Source: Chitinibacter sp046530675
GTDB lineage: Bacteria; Pseudomonadota; Gammaproteobacteria; Burkholderiales; Chitinibacteraceae
Length of the DNA: 64,000 nt
NCBI RefSeq assembly: GCF_046530675.1
Contig: NZ_CP172558.1
Location: 3,100,001 to 3,164,000, forward strand
Direction of reading: 5' to 3'
The position numbers and the translations under genes were made by a program. Below are positions 5,910 to 15,654 of this stretch, piece after piece (the stretch's first letter is position 1; each line of letters begins with the position of its first letter). The notes beneath the pieces were generated by a model. The model was not told where the DNA came from, ran no database searches, and saw nothing but the letters and a program-made list of their open reading frames with translations.

Positions 5910-7475
5910 TTACCAAGGTATCACATTTAACAAATTGATCAGTCCATTGGTCAGAGTCTCGCCACTGCTCGGCGGTGCGCCAACCTCGATCATTAGATCT
6001 TGCCCTGCACCATCCCGCCAAATCCGCACCCGTTTTGTGAGCCCGGTACTTTGAGCAACCACCTGTCTCAGATCATCCGGTGTATACACCGGACTGTCTC
6101 CAAAATACAAAATGACATCCATCTTGCGTAAACCAGCACGCTCCGCATTGCCTCCCTGAATGACCTCATCAACCCATACGCCGCCGCCTCCCGCACGAGA
6201 TGGCAGATGCAGCATTTGCGCCAGCTCCTCGCTTACTTCCAACATCTTCACTCCAATTCCAGGAGTTCTTGGCGTTTGAGCCTGGCTCGCTTTTGTCGCC
6301 CCGACCTGCAGATTGGCATCAAGCGGTGGCCCCACCTCGACCATCAGGTCTTGTTCGGCACCATCACGCCAAATCCGGAGTCGCCGTTTAAGACCTGCAT
6401 CTTGAGAAGCCAACTGCGCCAGATCGATCGGTTTATATACCGGATAGCCTCCGAAATACAAAATCACATCCATTTGGCGCAAACCAGCACGCTCGGCATT
6501 GCCACCCTTGATAACCTCAACAACCAACACCCCACCTTTACCTTCGCGGGGAGGCAGACGCAAAGCTTGCGCCAGTTCATCGCTCACCACTGACATTCTC
6601 ACGCCGATGCCAGGTGTTTTTGGCGATGGCGTTGCATCGCCCTGTACGCCTTGCGAGGCATTAACTGGTAAATCCTTCTCTACGTTCTGCTTGGCTTTAG
6701 CCGGCGAGCTTCCCTTGGTGCTTGGCTTGGCTTTAGCTGATAAATTTCCCTTTGCAGCCTGCTTGGCATCCACTGATGAATTGTCCACCGAACCCTGTTT
6801 GATATTCGCAGGATTGGCAGAAGCAGCAATCTGTTGCGCGCGCGGATTCCAAGACACATCAATATAAGTCAGCGTGAAGTCTATTCCACCAAACATACGC
6901 CGATGACGATCTCGAGAAACTTGTGCCTTATTCATCGAGTCTTCGGTCACGCAGGATGCTTTTTCCTTGATCCCATAACGCAATAAGACATCGCGCTGGA
7001 ATTCCGACTGCAAGGCGTCCATTAACTTGCTCTGGGAATTTGAGTCGCCGAATGTACCGCGCTGGAATACCAGCGACGATACAGTGGTGCGGGAATTCAC
7101 ATCCGCAGCATAGCAATAGTGATACATCAGCAAACGTTGGTTAACGGCAATCCCGCCGCCTTCGCCATTACACCCTTTCTCACGTTGAACTTGACGAATT
7201 GCATCCACATGCCAGCCATACACCTTGCGCTGAAATGGCTCCGTAGACGGATCCTGCTGCCCTTTTGTCATGGCATCAAGCAAACCGGGAAAATGTGCAC
7301 AATCGTAGTTGCGATAGGTCGCAGTCGATACGCCCATGCTCTCTGGAGTCGCATTGCTTTCGACCATGTTCTGAATCATAGGAGCGCAGCCAGTCATCAA
7401 AGCGACTACAGCAAAAAGGTATACAAGTTTCCATAGCCTCAAAGCGGCCAATAACACATCATTTAAAAACATCAT
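5910..7475 (-). CDS. Putative lipoprotein with two tandem PDZ domains
   Basis: A 521-residue protein with an N-terminal hydrophobic segment ending in MTGC (Cys30), a plausible lipoprotein cleavage site. Residues about 31-220 are unrecognised and carry several cysteines. A Lys/Ala/Ser-rich linker (about 225-286) leads to two closely similar PDZ domains at 287-383 and 404-500. Both begin TPGIGV and share GGNAERAGLR and MDVILYFG, so they are a recent internal duplication. PDZ domains of this type bind extended C-termini or serve as protease adaptors, but no protease domain is present. Probably a periplasmic or outer-membrane scaffold; substrate unknown. The gap to ligA (7476-7612) holds no gene. 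Confidence 0.72.
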   Translation of the reverse strand: MMFLNDVLLAALRLWKLVYLFAVVALMTGCAPMIQNMVESNATPESMGVSTATYRNYDCAHFPGLLDAMTKGQQDPSTEPFQRKVYGWHVDAIRQVQREKGCNGEGGGIAVNQRLLMYHYCYAADVNSRTTVSSLVFQRGTFGDSNSQSKLMDALQSEFQRDVLLRYGIKEKASCVTEDSMNKAQVSRDRHRRMFGGIDFTLTYIDVSWNPRAQQIAASANPANIKQGSVDNSSVDAKQAAKGNLSAKAKPSTKGSSPAKAKQNVEKDLPVNASQGVQGDATPSPKTPGIGVRMSVVSDELAQALRLPPREGKGGVLVVEVIKGGNAERAGLRQMDVILYFGGYPVYKPIDLAQLASQDAGLKRRLRIWRDGAEQDLMVEVGPPLDANLQVGATKASQAQTPRTPGIGVKMLEVSEELAQMLHLPSRAGGGGVWVDEVIQGGNAERAGLRKMDVILYFGDSPVYTPDDLRQVVAQSTGLTKRVRIWRDGAGQDLMIEVGAPPSSGETLTNGLINLLNVIPW

Positions 7476-7612
7476 CTAATCTCTCTGTGATGGGAATATT
7501 TGGAATTATATGCGCAGCATTGCATCGCTCAGCCACCTTCGCGGGCGGTGCAGAGTCTACACGACTGCAACCAATTGCATATATGTCATCAATAAAATGC
7601 ATTGATGGTGAG

Positions 7613-10057
7613 TTACTTCGCCAGCATCGCTAGCAAAGCCCCCTCATCAAGTACTTGCACTCCCAGCTCGCTCGCTTTATCGAGCTTGCTGCCTGCCGCC
7701 TCACCTGCAACGACAAAATCGGTTTTTTTCGAGACACTGCCTGCCACCTTGCCGCCTGCGGCTTCGATCAGCGCCTTGGCTTCGTCACGGCTCAGCGTCG
7801 GCAAAGTGCCGGTCAGCACCAGCGTTTTGCCGCTCAAAACACCTCGCCCGGCTGCACTGTCGGCGGGAATCAAAACCAGCCATTGCTCGCGCAACTGATC
7901 GATTTGCGCCAGCGTAGCCGGATTGGCCGCCAGCCACGCTTGCAATGATTGCGCAATGTCCAGCGGCAGGCCGCAATCTTGCAAACGCCCCAGAGTGAAT
8001 TCATGCAGCTGACTCAAGCGCTCAAGGCCACCGCACACTTGCGTGGCGCGGGTCAGCGTCAGTTTCGGAATATCGAGCGCAGCCAGTACCGCGGCCAGAT
8101 TCAGACGTTCACGCAAATCCGGATGCGGCGCGTGTTCGCCTTGCGGCACTACACCTGCAGCGAGCAAAGCGTCAATCACGGTTTCATTGTGCGCTTCGGC
8201 AAAAAAGTCGGCGATCGCGACCGCGCCCGTCGCGCCAATATCGGGCAGCAGCCGCAACAAGGCGGCGGGTGCTTGGCGGATGCGATCCAAGGCGCCCAGA
8301 TAATCGGCCAGCGTTTTGGCCGTCGATTCACCGACATGCCGGATACCGAGCGCGAAAATCAGTCGCGCCAAGGGAGGCTGGCGGCTTGCTTCAATCGCGG
8401 CAAGCAGGTTTTCGGCCCATTTCGTTGTCACCTGCCCGGCCTTGACGGTTTCCGGCACCGTGCCATCGCGTTCATCAGCACGGCGCTTCATTTCGAGAAA
8501 ATCATTCAACGTCAGCCGGTATAAATCAGCCGGATTATGAACAAAGTCCAACTCGACCAGCTCGTCGATATAGCGCTCGCCCAAGCCTTCAATATCCATC
8601 ATGCGACGGCCGGCAAAATGCTTGAGCGCTTCCTTGCGCTGCGCCGAGCAGAACAGCCCGCCCGTACAGCGCACGCGCGCTTCATCGGGCTCGCGCACCG
8701 TTTTTGATTCACAAACAGGGCAAACAGGATACTCAGCCAAAATATCGAATCGATCATTTAATGGTTCACTAAATAAATCGGTAGGGTCTTTGGTTGGTCG
8801 GCGTTCCAGCACCACCGAAACGACTTCGGGGATCACATCGCCAGCGCGACGAACGACCACAGTGTCACCAACGCGAACGTCCTTGCGGTCGATTTCATCC
8901 TGATTGTGCAGCGTCGCATTGGTCACGGTGACGCCGCCGACAAACACCGGCGCCAGCCGCGCGACCGGCGTCAGCGATCCGGTGCGGCCAACCTGAATGT
9001 CGATTGCTTCAACGACGGTAAGCGCTTCCTGCGCCGGGTATTTGTGCGCCACGGCCCAGCGCGGTTCGCGCGTTCTGAAGCCCAGCTCGGCCTGCAGCTC
9101 CAGCGAGTTCACTTTGTAGACAACACCGTCGATGTCGAACGGCAGCGTTTCGCGCAGCGCAGCGACTTTGGCGTGAAATTCAGCCAGACCTGCGCCACCG
9201 CTCACTACGGCGCGAATATCGCAAACCGGAAAACCAAATTGCTGCAAGGCATCCAGAATACCTGCATGGGTATCGGGCTGCGCATCCCATCCAGCAACCT
9301 CGCCAAGCCCATACCCATAGAATGACAACGGGCGTTGCGCGGCGATATTCGGGTCGAGCTGGCGCACGGCACCGGCTGCCGTATTTCGAGGATTGACGAA
9401 AGTTTTTTCACCGGCTTTCAACTGGCGCTCGTTCAGCGCGGCAAAATCGTCGCGCCGCATATAGACTTCGCCGCGCACTTCGAGTACGGAGGGAAATCCT
9501 GCCGACGCAGAAATCCCCCCTAGCCCCCCTCGTTTGCCCCCTTGGGGGTTGATAAAGGGGGGGATAAGACGCAGCGGAATCTGGCCGATGGTGCGGATAT
9601 TCTGTGTCACATCTTCGCCGCTCGCACCGTCGCCGCGTGTCGCCGCCTGCACCAGCACGCCGTTTTCATAGCGCAGATTGATCGCCAGGCCATCAAATTT
9701 CAGCTCGGCAGCGTATTCGACCGCCGGGTCGGATTCGGATAAAGCCAATTCCTTGCGAACGCTGGCGTCAAAAGCCAACGCACCCTGCTCGCTCACATCG
9801 GTTTCGGTACGGATCGACAGCATAGGCACGACATGAGTCACCGGCGCAAACTGCGGCAGCGGCTTGCCGCCGACGCGCAAAGTCGGCGAATCGGCGCTTT
9901 GCAGCTCGGGATGAGCGGCTTCGAGCGCTTGCAGCTCGTTAAATAAGCGGTCGTATTCGGCATCGGGAACGGATGGCGCGTCGAGGACGTAATATTCATG
10001 CGCGTATTGATTGAGTTTTTCGCGCAAAGCAGCGGCTTGCAGGGCAAAATCGGTCAT
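7613..10057 (-). CDS. ligA: NAD-dependent DNA ligase LigA with a repeat-derived insertion
   Basis: An 814-residue protein, longer than usual (about 670 in E. coli). The adenylation lysine is K120 in AELKFDG, followed by nucleotidyltransferase motifs, an OB fold, a tetracysteine zinc finger (CPVCESK...RCTGGLFC), helix-hairpin-helix repeats and a C-terminal BRCT domain from about residue 735. Between IPLRL and LEVRGEV, where other LigAs have about 8 residues, there are 27; the extra stretch (about residues 164-183) is Gly/Pro-rich and is encoded by a C-rich dispersed repeat (9511-9567) inserted without breaking the frame. LigA seals nicks in replication and repair. It lies downstream of zipA as in E. 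coli. Confidence 0.95.
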   Translation of the reverse strand: MTDFALQAAALREKLNQYAHEYYVLDAPSVPDAEYDRLFNELQALEAAHPELQSADSPTLRVGGKPLPQFAPVTHVVPMLSIRTETDVSEQGALAFDASVRKELALSESDPAVEYAAELKFDGLAINLRYENGVLVQAATRGDGASGEDVTQNIRTIGQIPLRLIPPFINPQGGKRGGLGGISASAGFPSVLEVRGEVYMRRDDFAALNERQLKAGEKTFVNPRNTAAGAVRQLDPNIAAQRPLSFYGYGLGEVAGWDAQPDTHAGILDALQQFGFPVCDIRAVVSGGAGLAEFHAKVAALRETLPFDIDGVVYKVNSLELQAELGFRTREPRWAVAHKYPAQEALTVVEAIDIQVGRTGSLTPVARLAPVFVGGVTVTNATLHNQDEIDRKDVRVGDTVVVRRAGDVIPEVVSVVLERRPTKDPTDLFSEPLNDRFDILAEYPVCPVCESKTVREPDEARVRCTGGLFCSAQRKEALKHFAGRRMMDIEGLGERYIDELVELDFVHNPADLYRLTLNDFLEMKRRADERDGTVPETVKAGQVTTKWAENLLAAIEASRQPPLARLIFALGIRHVGESTAKTLADYLGALDRIRQAPAALLRLLPDIGATGAVAIADFFAEAHNETVIDALLAAGVVPQGEHAPHPDLRERLNLAAVLAALDIPKLTLTRATQVCGGLERLSQLHEFTLGRLQDCGLPLDIAQSLQAWLAANPATLAQIDQLREQWLVLIPADSAAGRGVLSGKTLVLTGTLPTLSRDEAKALIEAAGGKVAGSVSKKTDFVVAGEAAGSKLDKASELGVQVLDEGALLAMLAK
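9511..9567. repeat. C-rich dispersed repeat inserted inside ligA
   Basis: The unit starts AAATCCCCCCTAGCCCCCCT and ends AAAGGGGGGGATAA, forming a palindromic C-run/G-run pair like the extragenic units at 2105-2205. It is flanked by a 7-bp direct repeat GACGCAG (9504-9510 and 9568-9574), which resembles a target-site duplication. It remains in frame with ligA. Confidence 0.72.
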
Positions 10058-10089
10058 CAGGTATTCCAGATTCTTTTCACAAATACAAA

Positions 10090-10110
10090 CGCCGCTTCAT
10101 CGAAGCGGCG
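10090..10110 (-). terminator. Hairpin between zipA and ligA
   Basis: Perfect 9-bp stem CGCCGCTTC / GAAGCGGCG with a 3-nt loop; on the minus strand it is followed by TTTGTATTTG. It could partly terminate zipA transcription or separate zipA from ligA expression. Confidence 0.5.
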
Positions 10111-10202
10111 CTTTAAATCATAAGTAGTCACGCTAACGGGGTGCGGAGGAATGGGCCGCCGGTAAGGTGCTCCCGCTCCTACGATATTCAAATCAGCTCG
10201 AC

Positions 10203-11444
10203 TCAGGCAAACAGGCGCAATGCCGTTGCCGACCCAGGAACAATGCCGCGTTCATCCATACGCTCATACAGCTCGGCCAGCTGGGTGCGAATATTGGCCA
10301 GACTTTGCGGATTGAGCGCTTTGCCATTGTCGTCGACCAGCGCGAGCCCGAGCGAATTGGACAGGCTTTGCGCAAAATCGACCAAAGCATCAAACACCGG
10401 CAAGCCACCGGGTACGCGCGGAACGTCAAACAGCAACGTCAGCCCTTTGGAAGTCGCCATCAAGGGGGTCTGATCCTGATTGGCCAGCACAAACAGCAAC
10501 TTGCCCGCAGCATTGCGATACTGGAAAGTGCCGTCGTTGGCGCGCACCATGCCGATCTGTTCGGCGTGCAACCTGACTTTTTCCATCGGAATCGGCCTTG
10601 CACCGGCCGGCAGATTCAAGCCGATCAGCACATCGACCGACGCGCAAAATTCATCGAGCGCCTGCGCTGCAGCGAGTTTGGCCGATTTTTGCGGAAACAC
10701 CACGCTGGCGCCCTGCTCGTCGGCAAATTGTTGTACGCCCATATAAAAGGCGTTCAGTGATTCCTGGCTGATCGGCCCCTGCCGGTCAGCCAGCTGCAAA
10801 GCAATCCGGAGCTGCTGATAGCGATTGCGGCTGGTCGTATTGACCACTTCCCATTGCGAGAGCTGGTTCAGGCCGATGATCTGCACGCGCTTGCTGGCCG
10901 GGAATGGTGGCAAGTCACTGGCCATAATCGGCTGTTCGGATTCGATTTCGGCAATGAAATCCAGCGTCGAATCAATCAGACTCAGCGCTGGGGTATCCTG
11001 GACTTCGTCGGCAATAGGATAGCCTTCGTCTATCTCGTCCAGCTCAGCATTGTCGAGAGCCACATCAGGGGTATAACCTGCAACATCAGGCTGATATTGG
11101 GGTTCAGACGCATACGCAAGGTGGTATGAAGGCGGCAAATCAGGAATATCATCCGGCATATCTTCGTCGTAGCGAATCTTGCTAGGCGCATACTGATCTT
11201 CGTCGATCTGTGCCACTTCATGGTCTTCACCGGCCGCAGCGCCGACCAGTACCGGTTCAAGCCGTTGCGAATCGCCCTGCCGGACCATATTTTTCGGCGT
11301 ATTGATCAGCACATCGTCCTGATTGCGCGCAAACGCTTTATTAGCCTGTTTCTTATAGCGATATTCTTGCCACAGATTGTAGGCGTACACCGCGCCAACA
11401 AAGCCGCCGGCAATGATGAGAGCCCCCAGTTGCGTGTCGGTCAT
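10203..11444 (-). CDS. zipA: Cell division protein ZipA
   Basis: A 413-residue protein with the ZipA plan: a short periplasmic N-terminus and one transmembrane helix (LGALIIAGGFVGAVYAYNLW), a charged region, a long acidic/proline-rich linker (about 60-180), and a C-terminal FtsZ-binding domain from about 235, including the GTFQYRN and LLFDVPRVP stretches of the ZipA_C fold. ZipA tethers FtsZ to the inner membrane at the septum. The position directly upstream of ligA matches gammaproteobacterial and neisserial synteny. Confidence 0.9.
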   Translation of the reverse strand: MTDTQLGALIIAGGFVGAVYAYNLWQEYRYKKQANKAFARNQDDVLINTPKNMVRQGDSQRLEPVLVGAAAGEDHEVAQIDEDQYAPSKIRYDEDMPDDIPDLPPSYHLAYASEPQYQPDVAGYTPDVALDNAELDEIDEGYPIADEVQDTPALSLIDSTLDFIAEIESEQPIMASDLPPFPASKRVQIIGLNQLSQWEVVNTTSRNRYQQLRIALQLADRQGPISQESLNAFYMGVQQFADEQGASVVFPQKSAKLAAAQALDEFCASVDVLIGLNLPAGARPIPMEKVRLHAEQIGMVRANDGTFQYRNAAGKLLFVLANQDQTPLMATSKGLTLLFDVPRVPGGLPVFDALVDFAQSLSNSLGLALVDDNGKALNPQSLANIRTQLAELYERMDERGIVPGSATALRLFA

Positions 11445-11580
11445 CGTTTTTCTCTACTCAATTCTTGGATGTGATATGCACAACGGGCGAGCCGTGTTGC
11501 GACGCAACAAAACCCGCCAGCGACTAGCATACCAGACTTGCCACTTTCCGTTGCACTCAGGCGGCAGAGCCGGACAAATT

Positions 11581-12735
11581 TTATGTATTCTGAATGACGA
11601 TTTTCGGGAATTTACTGCTGAAATCCTGCGCTTTGGCCGCCACTTTCACCGCGACTTTGCGCGCAATGGCTTTGTAAATGGCAGCAATTTCACCATCCGG
11701 GTCAGCAACGACACTCGGCTTGCCCGCATCGACATTCAAACGGATCGACAAATCGAGCGGCAACTGCCCGATCAGCTCGGTACCGTATTCGGCGCCCATT
11801 TTTTCACCGCCGCCCTGGCCAAAAATCGGCTCGATATGGCCGCAATTACTGCACACATGCATGCTCATGTTTTCAACAATACCTAGAATCGGCACACCGA
11901 CTTTTTCAAACATTTTTAAGCCCTTGCGCGCATCGAGCAGTGCAATATCTTGCGGTGTTGTCACGATCACCGCGCCGGTCACCGGCACTTTTTGCGACAA
12001 CGTCAGCTGAATGTCGCCGGTACCCGGCGGCAAGTCGATCACCAGATAATCGAGCTCTCCCCACAGCGTATCGTTCAGCAACTGGGTCAAGGCTTGCGTG
12101 ACCATTGGGCCGCGCCAGACCATAGGTTGTTCTGGATCGATCAGAAAACCGATCGACATATTCAAGACGCCGTACTTTTCAATCGGTTTGATGTATTTAT
12201 TGTCGATTGATTCAGGATGCTGATCGGCAACGCCCATCATCATCGGCTGGCTGGGGCCATAAATATCGGCATCAAGCAGGCCGACTTTGGCACCTTCAGC
12301 GGCCAGCGCCAGCGCCAGATTGGCCGACGTCGTCGATTTACCGACACCGCCCTTGCCTGAGGCAACGGCGATAATATTTTTGATCCCTTGCTGCAATGGA
12401 ATGCCACGCGCGACCGAATGCGCAACGATCTGGCTGCTGACGCGAACGGTCACCGATTTGACGCCGTCCACAGCGGCCAGCGCGGTTTCAACTTGTGTCT
12501 GGCGAGCCGCAAACTGGCTGCGTGCCGGATAACCGAGCACCAGATCCAGGCTCACGGCACCATCGGCAAACTGCAGATTTTTGATATTTTTGCTGCTCCA
12601 ATAATCTTTGTCGGTATCCGGGTCAATCAGCGTGGCAAGTACGTATTCGATGCCTTGTTGCATATCACTCACAATGAGGTTTCCTGTGCTATCTGCCGCG
12701 GCTTTGCGCCCCAGCAATCGATTAAATAAATTCAT
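11581..12735 (-). CDS. apbC: Iron-sulfur cluster carrier protein ApbC/Mrp
   Basis: A 384-residue Mrp/NBP35-family P-loop ATPase. A DUF59-like N-terminal domain (about residues 25-100) precedes the deviant Walker A GKGGVGKSTT (127-136) and the C-terminal CSNCGH cluster-binding CXXC. It assembles and transfers Fe-S clusters in the cytoplasm. The start is uncertain: the ATG at 12735 has no clear ribosome-binding site, whereas a GTG at 12672 is preceded by AGGAAA and gives a 363-residue protein of normal Mrp length. The first 21 residues (MNLFNRLLGRK...) may therefore be untranslated. It follows the patatin gene by 15 bp. Confidence 0.92.
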   Translation of the reverse strand: MNLFNRLLGRKAAADSTGNLIVSDMQQGIEYVLATLIDPDTDKDYWSSKNIKNLQFADGAVSLDLVLGYPARSQFAARQTQVETALAAVDGVKSVTVRVSSQIVAHSVARGIPLQQGIKNIIAVASGKGGVGKSTTSANLALALAAEGAKVGLLDADIYGPSQPMMMGVADQHPESIDNKYIKPIEKYGVLNMSIGFLIDPEQPMVWRGPMVTQALTQLLNDTLWGELDYLVIDLPPGTGDIQLTLSQKVPVTGAVIVTTPQDIALLDARKGLKMFEKVGVPILGIVENMSMHVCSNCGHIEPIFGQGGGEKMGAEYGTELIGQLPLDLSIRLNVDAGKPSVVADPDGEIAAIYKAIARKVAVKVAAKAQDFSSKFPKIVIQNT

Positions 12736-12750
12736 GAATTGAAGCCAAGA

Positions 12751-14928
12751 TCAAAATTGCTTGCCGAGCATAAAGTAATACGTCAACAAGCTGTTATCGC
12801 CGTAGGCAGCGCCCAGATAGAGCGGCCCCAGATAACTGTCGTAGGCCAGATACGCTGCAGTTGAGAAACGCCAGTCTTTATGCTCGCTGGTATTGAGACG
12901 ATCAAACGTTCTGGCCGTCTCCAGCGCCACACCCCAGTAGCTGCGCGCCAGCCAGGGCATCGCCTGATAATATTGTGCCGCACCATACACAAAGCGATTG
13001 GTCAGCAATTCCTGATAGCGATAACCCGACAGATTCAAAAATCCGCCCAGCCAGCGGGTATCGACGTAAGGCGGCGCAGAGCCCAGCGTTTCCTGGCCGC
13101 GCAGGCTGAGCATCAACGTACCATCGCCAACCGGACGAGCCGTTTTCATATCAATGCCAAACCGGCCATAGTCGTCAAAATCCCCATCGCTTTTGAGAGA
13201 GGCATAAGCATTGAGGCTGACGTAATCGCCGTGACGCGGAAAGAAATAATTATCGAGCTGATCATAAAGCAGGCTGGCACGCAATCCGAGGTCTTGCGTT
13301 GATCCACGGGTGAAAATTTGCGGACCAATGTCTTCCTGCATTTCATACCGGTTCGCGACCGGGCCGAAGCGCAACTCGCCATATTTGGTGACAGTCGAAC
13401 CAATATCAACACCGGCAGCGCTACGCTGATAGGCATAATTGGAAATCTGATTGCCAGCAAACCACAGCGCCAGCGGTGTTTCCTTGAAATAGAGGTACGG
13501 TGCAACAAAGAGCAATCCGTTCAACTGCAGAGGTTGATAAAATTCGGTCTGTACGATTTGTGACGAGCCCAGTTTGAGTATCGTTTTCCATTCAGCGCCC
13601 AAGTCATTTACCCAGGTGCGCCGATACATCATGCTGATATTCCACGGTGTCGCGCCCTGCCCGTCGGTGCCAAAGCCGATACCAAAGTTCAGATAATTGG
13701 GTCCCCAGGATTTCTCAATTGGCAGCACGGTCAAAGTGTCATTTTCACCCTGACGCAGCAATTCGTAATCGAGCTGGCTAAAATCACCCCGCGCATAAAT
13801 TTCAGCCAGATTGCCATGAAAACGATCCACATCCAGTACGTCACCCGTTTGGACTTCGAGTGCTTTTTCCAGCACTGCCGGATTGACCAGTTTCGGGTCT
13901 TTCACGACCACTTGTCCAATTGGGCGGCTTTGAAGGTGATTTTGCTGGCGAGCCAGATTCCATTGCTCAAATGACGCAGGCGCAATGGCATAGCGTTTCA
14001 GTTGCGGCAGCGCCGCCAGCGCAGCCTGCTCGCCCAGAGCAATCAACTCGGTCGACTTTTTAAAATCACTCGAACTTAAGGCGCCCAGTTGCGGCGTAAT
14101 CAGTACGTCGCGCTCACTCAGGCTTTCGAGCTGCGGCTTAACGTTCTGTACCATCATCAGCCGGGTATATTGATCGGCGACCGACAGCAGACTGCTCAGC
14201 TCATCGCGTTTGAGTGGCGCAGAACCGACATCGATGGCGATCACCACATCGGCGCAAGTCTGGCGCGCGACATCGACCGGCACATTGCGAACCAGACCGC
14301 CGTCGACCAGAATCTGCTCTTTGGTTACAACCGCCGGAAACAGGCCGGGAACCGACATACTGGCCCGCATTGCCGTCACCAGATCACCATCCTTGAAAAC
14401 GACCATATCCCCCGTCACCAGATCGGTCGCAATCGCCCGGTAAGGAATGGGTAGCCGGTCAAAATTGGGCGCTGTTCCGGCATAAGTCAGCTCGCGCAGG
14501 AAAAACTCGATTTTTTGCGTACTGATCGCTGCGGTCGGCAATTTGACTTGCAGATCATCAGCAAGACCCACTTCAACCGGAATCAAGGCCAGCGCATCAT
14601 CGGCTTTTTTGCGATATGAATTTACTTTGCGCGGCAATTGGGATGAGAGCAGATCGTCCCAATCGGCGTCTTTGATCCGTTGCGTCATTTCGCCGGTACT
14701 GCGCCCGGAGGCATAAGCCGCACCAACCAAGGAGCCGATACTGGTGCCGACAATACAATCGACCGGTATATGATTTTCTTCCAGCACCTTGAGCACACCG
14801 ATATGGGCAAAGCCACGCGCGCCGCCGCCCCCCAGCACCAGCCCGATGCGCGGACGCGTTTCGCTGGCCGCACTCAGCCCGGTGATCAGCAACAAAGCCA
14901 AGGTGACAAATTGACGCGATGAAATCAT
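12751..14928 (-). CDS. Patatin-like phospholipase autotransporter (type Vd, PlpD-like)
   Basis: A 725-residue protein with a signal peptide (cleavage near residue 21), a patatin domain (about 27-320) with the oxyanion loop GGGGARG, the nucleophile S63 in GTSIG and the catalytic Asp in VDGGLVRN, then a POTRA-like domain (about 340-410) and a C-terminal Omp85-type 16-strand-like barrel ending in phenylalanine (YYFMLGKQF). This is the architecture of PlpD/FplA, lipases displayed or released through their own outer-membrane barrel. It is upstream of apbC on the same strand and divergent from a glycerophosphodiesterase gene 63 bp away, suggesting a shared phospholipid theme. Confidence 0.9.
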   Translation of the reverse strand: MISSRQFVTLALLLITGLSAASETRPRIGLVLGGGGARGFAHIGVLKVLEENHIPVDCIVGTSIGSLVGAAYASGRSTGEMTQRIKDADWDDLLSSQLPRKVNSYRKKADDALALIPVEVGLADDLQVKLPTAAISTQKIEFFLRELTYAGTAPNFDRLPIPYRAIATDLVTGDMVVFKDGDLVTAMRASMSVPGLFPAVVTKEQILVDGGLVRNVPVDVARQTCADVVIAIDVGSAPLKRDELSSLLSVADQYTRLMMVQNVKPQLESLSERDVLITPQLGALSSSDFKKSTELIALGEQAALAALPQLKRYAIAPASFEQWNLARQQNHLQSRPIGQVVVKDPKLVNPAVLEKALEVQTGDVLDVDRFHGNLAEIYARGDFSQLDYELLRQGENDTLTVLPIEKSWGPNYLNFGIGFGTDGQGATPWNISMMYRRTWVNDLGAEWKTILKLGSSQIVQTEFYQPLQLNGLLFVAPYLYFKETPLALWFAGNQISNYAYQRSAAGVDIGSTVTKYGELRFGPVANRYEMQEDIGPQIFTRGSTQDLGLRASLLYDQLDNYFFPRHGDYVSLNAYASLKSDGDFDDYGRFGIDMKTARPVGDGTLMLSLRGQETLGSAPPYVDTRWLGGFLNLSGYRYQELLTNRFVYGAAQYYQAMPWLARSYWGVALETARTFDRLNTSEHKDWRFSTAAYLAYDSYLGPLYLGAAYGDNSLLTYYFMLGKQF

Positions 14929-14991
14929 CTTTCGGCCTATAACAGAAGTTCTAACGGTTTTTCTTATTTACATTGCCTGAAGTGTACCCGA

Positions 14992-15654
14992 ATGCCTTAT
15001 CTCATTGCACACCGTGGTTGGCACCAGCAAGAGCCCGAGAACACCATTGCCGCTTTTGCTGCGGCACTGGAGTGCGGGTTTGCTGGATGCGAAACTGATG
15101 TCAGATTAGACCGTGACGGTGTGGCCATACTGTTTCATGACCGTCTGGCACACAATGGTGTTGCCGTGTCGCAACTGACACAGCGGGAACTGAGCCAGAT
15201 TCAGCAGTATGAAGTGCCAAGCTTGTTTGACACGCTGATCCAGTTTCCCGATGCCTACTGGAATATCGAGCTCAAATCACCCGATTGCCTCGCCGCCACG
15301 CTGGCCGTGCTGCAGGCTTTACCGAGGCTGGAGCACTGCCTGATCAGCTCCTTCCATCACCCGCTGGCTCTGGCTGCGGCGCATCAGACGAATTACGACT
15401 GCGCCTTTTTACTGGCACACACGCCGGTTTCGCTCTCGTTTATCGAAAGAGCTCACCTCAATGAAGCCCGGCTAAATCACGTCGTACTCGATTTTGAAAT
15501 TTGCAACGATGAAATCATTGAGCGTTGCAGCGAGCTGGGAATCAAGGTCTGGGTCTATGGCGCAGCGAATGCAGAAGAATACCTGCAATTAAAGCAATGG
15601 CCGCTGCAAGGCATTATCAGCGACCATCCGCACTACCTGGGGCTCGATAAGTAG
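14992..15654 (+). CDS. Glycerophosphodiester phosphodiesterase
   Basis: A 220-residue GDPD-family TIM barrel. Visible motifs are IAHRGWHQQEPENTIAAF (catalytic His and the metal-binding E-N), ETDVRLDRDG and LFHD (second catalytic His), NIELK and the C-terminal GIISDHP. It hydrolyses glycerophosphodiesters to glycerol-3-phosphate and an alcohol. No signal peptide, so cytoplasmic (UgpQ-like). The stop codon lies inside the left end of a 127-bp dispersed repeat. Confidence 0.9.
   Translation: MPYLIAHRGWHQQEPENTIAAFAAALECGFAGCETDVRLDRDGVAILFHDRLAHNGVAVSQLTQRELSQIQQYEVPSLFDTLIQFPDAYWNIELKSPDCLAATLAVLQALPRLEHCLISSFHHPLALAAAHQTNYDCAFLLAHTPVSLSFIERAHLNEARLNHVVLDFEICNDEIIERCSELGIKVWVYGAANAEEYLQLKQWPLQGIISDHPHYLGLDK

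Noticed and set aside
5767..6021. 84-residue minus-strand ORF after the two-PDZ lipoprotein gene
   Set aside because: Overlaps the end of the real gene in another frame, no ribosome-binding site or family signature.
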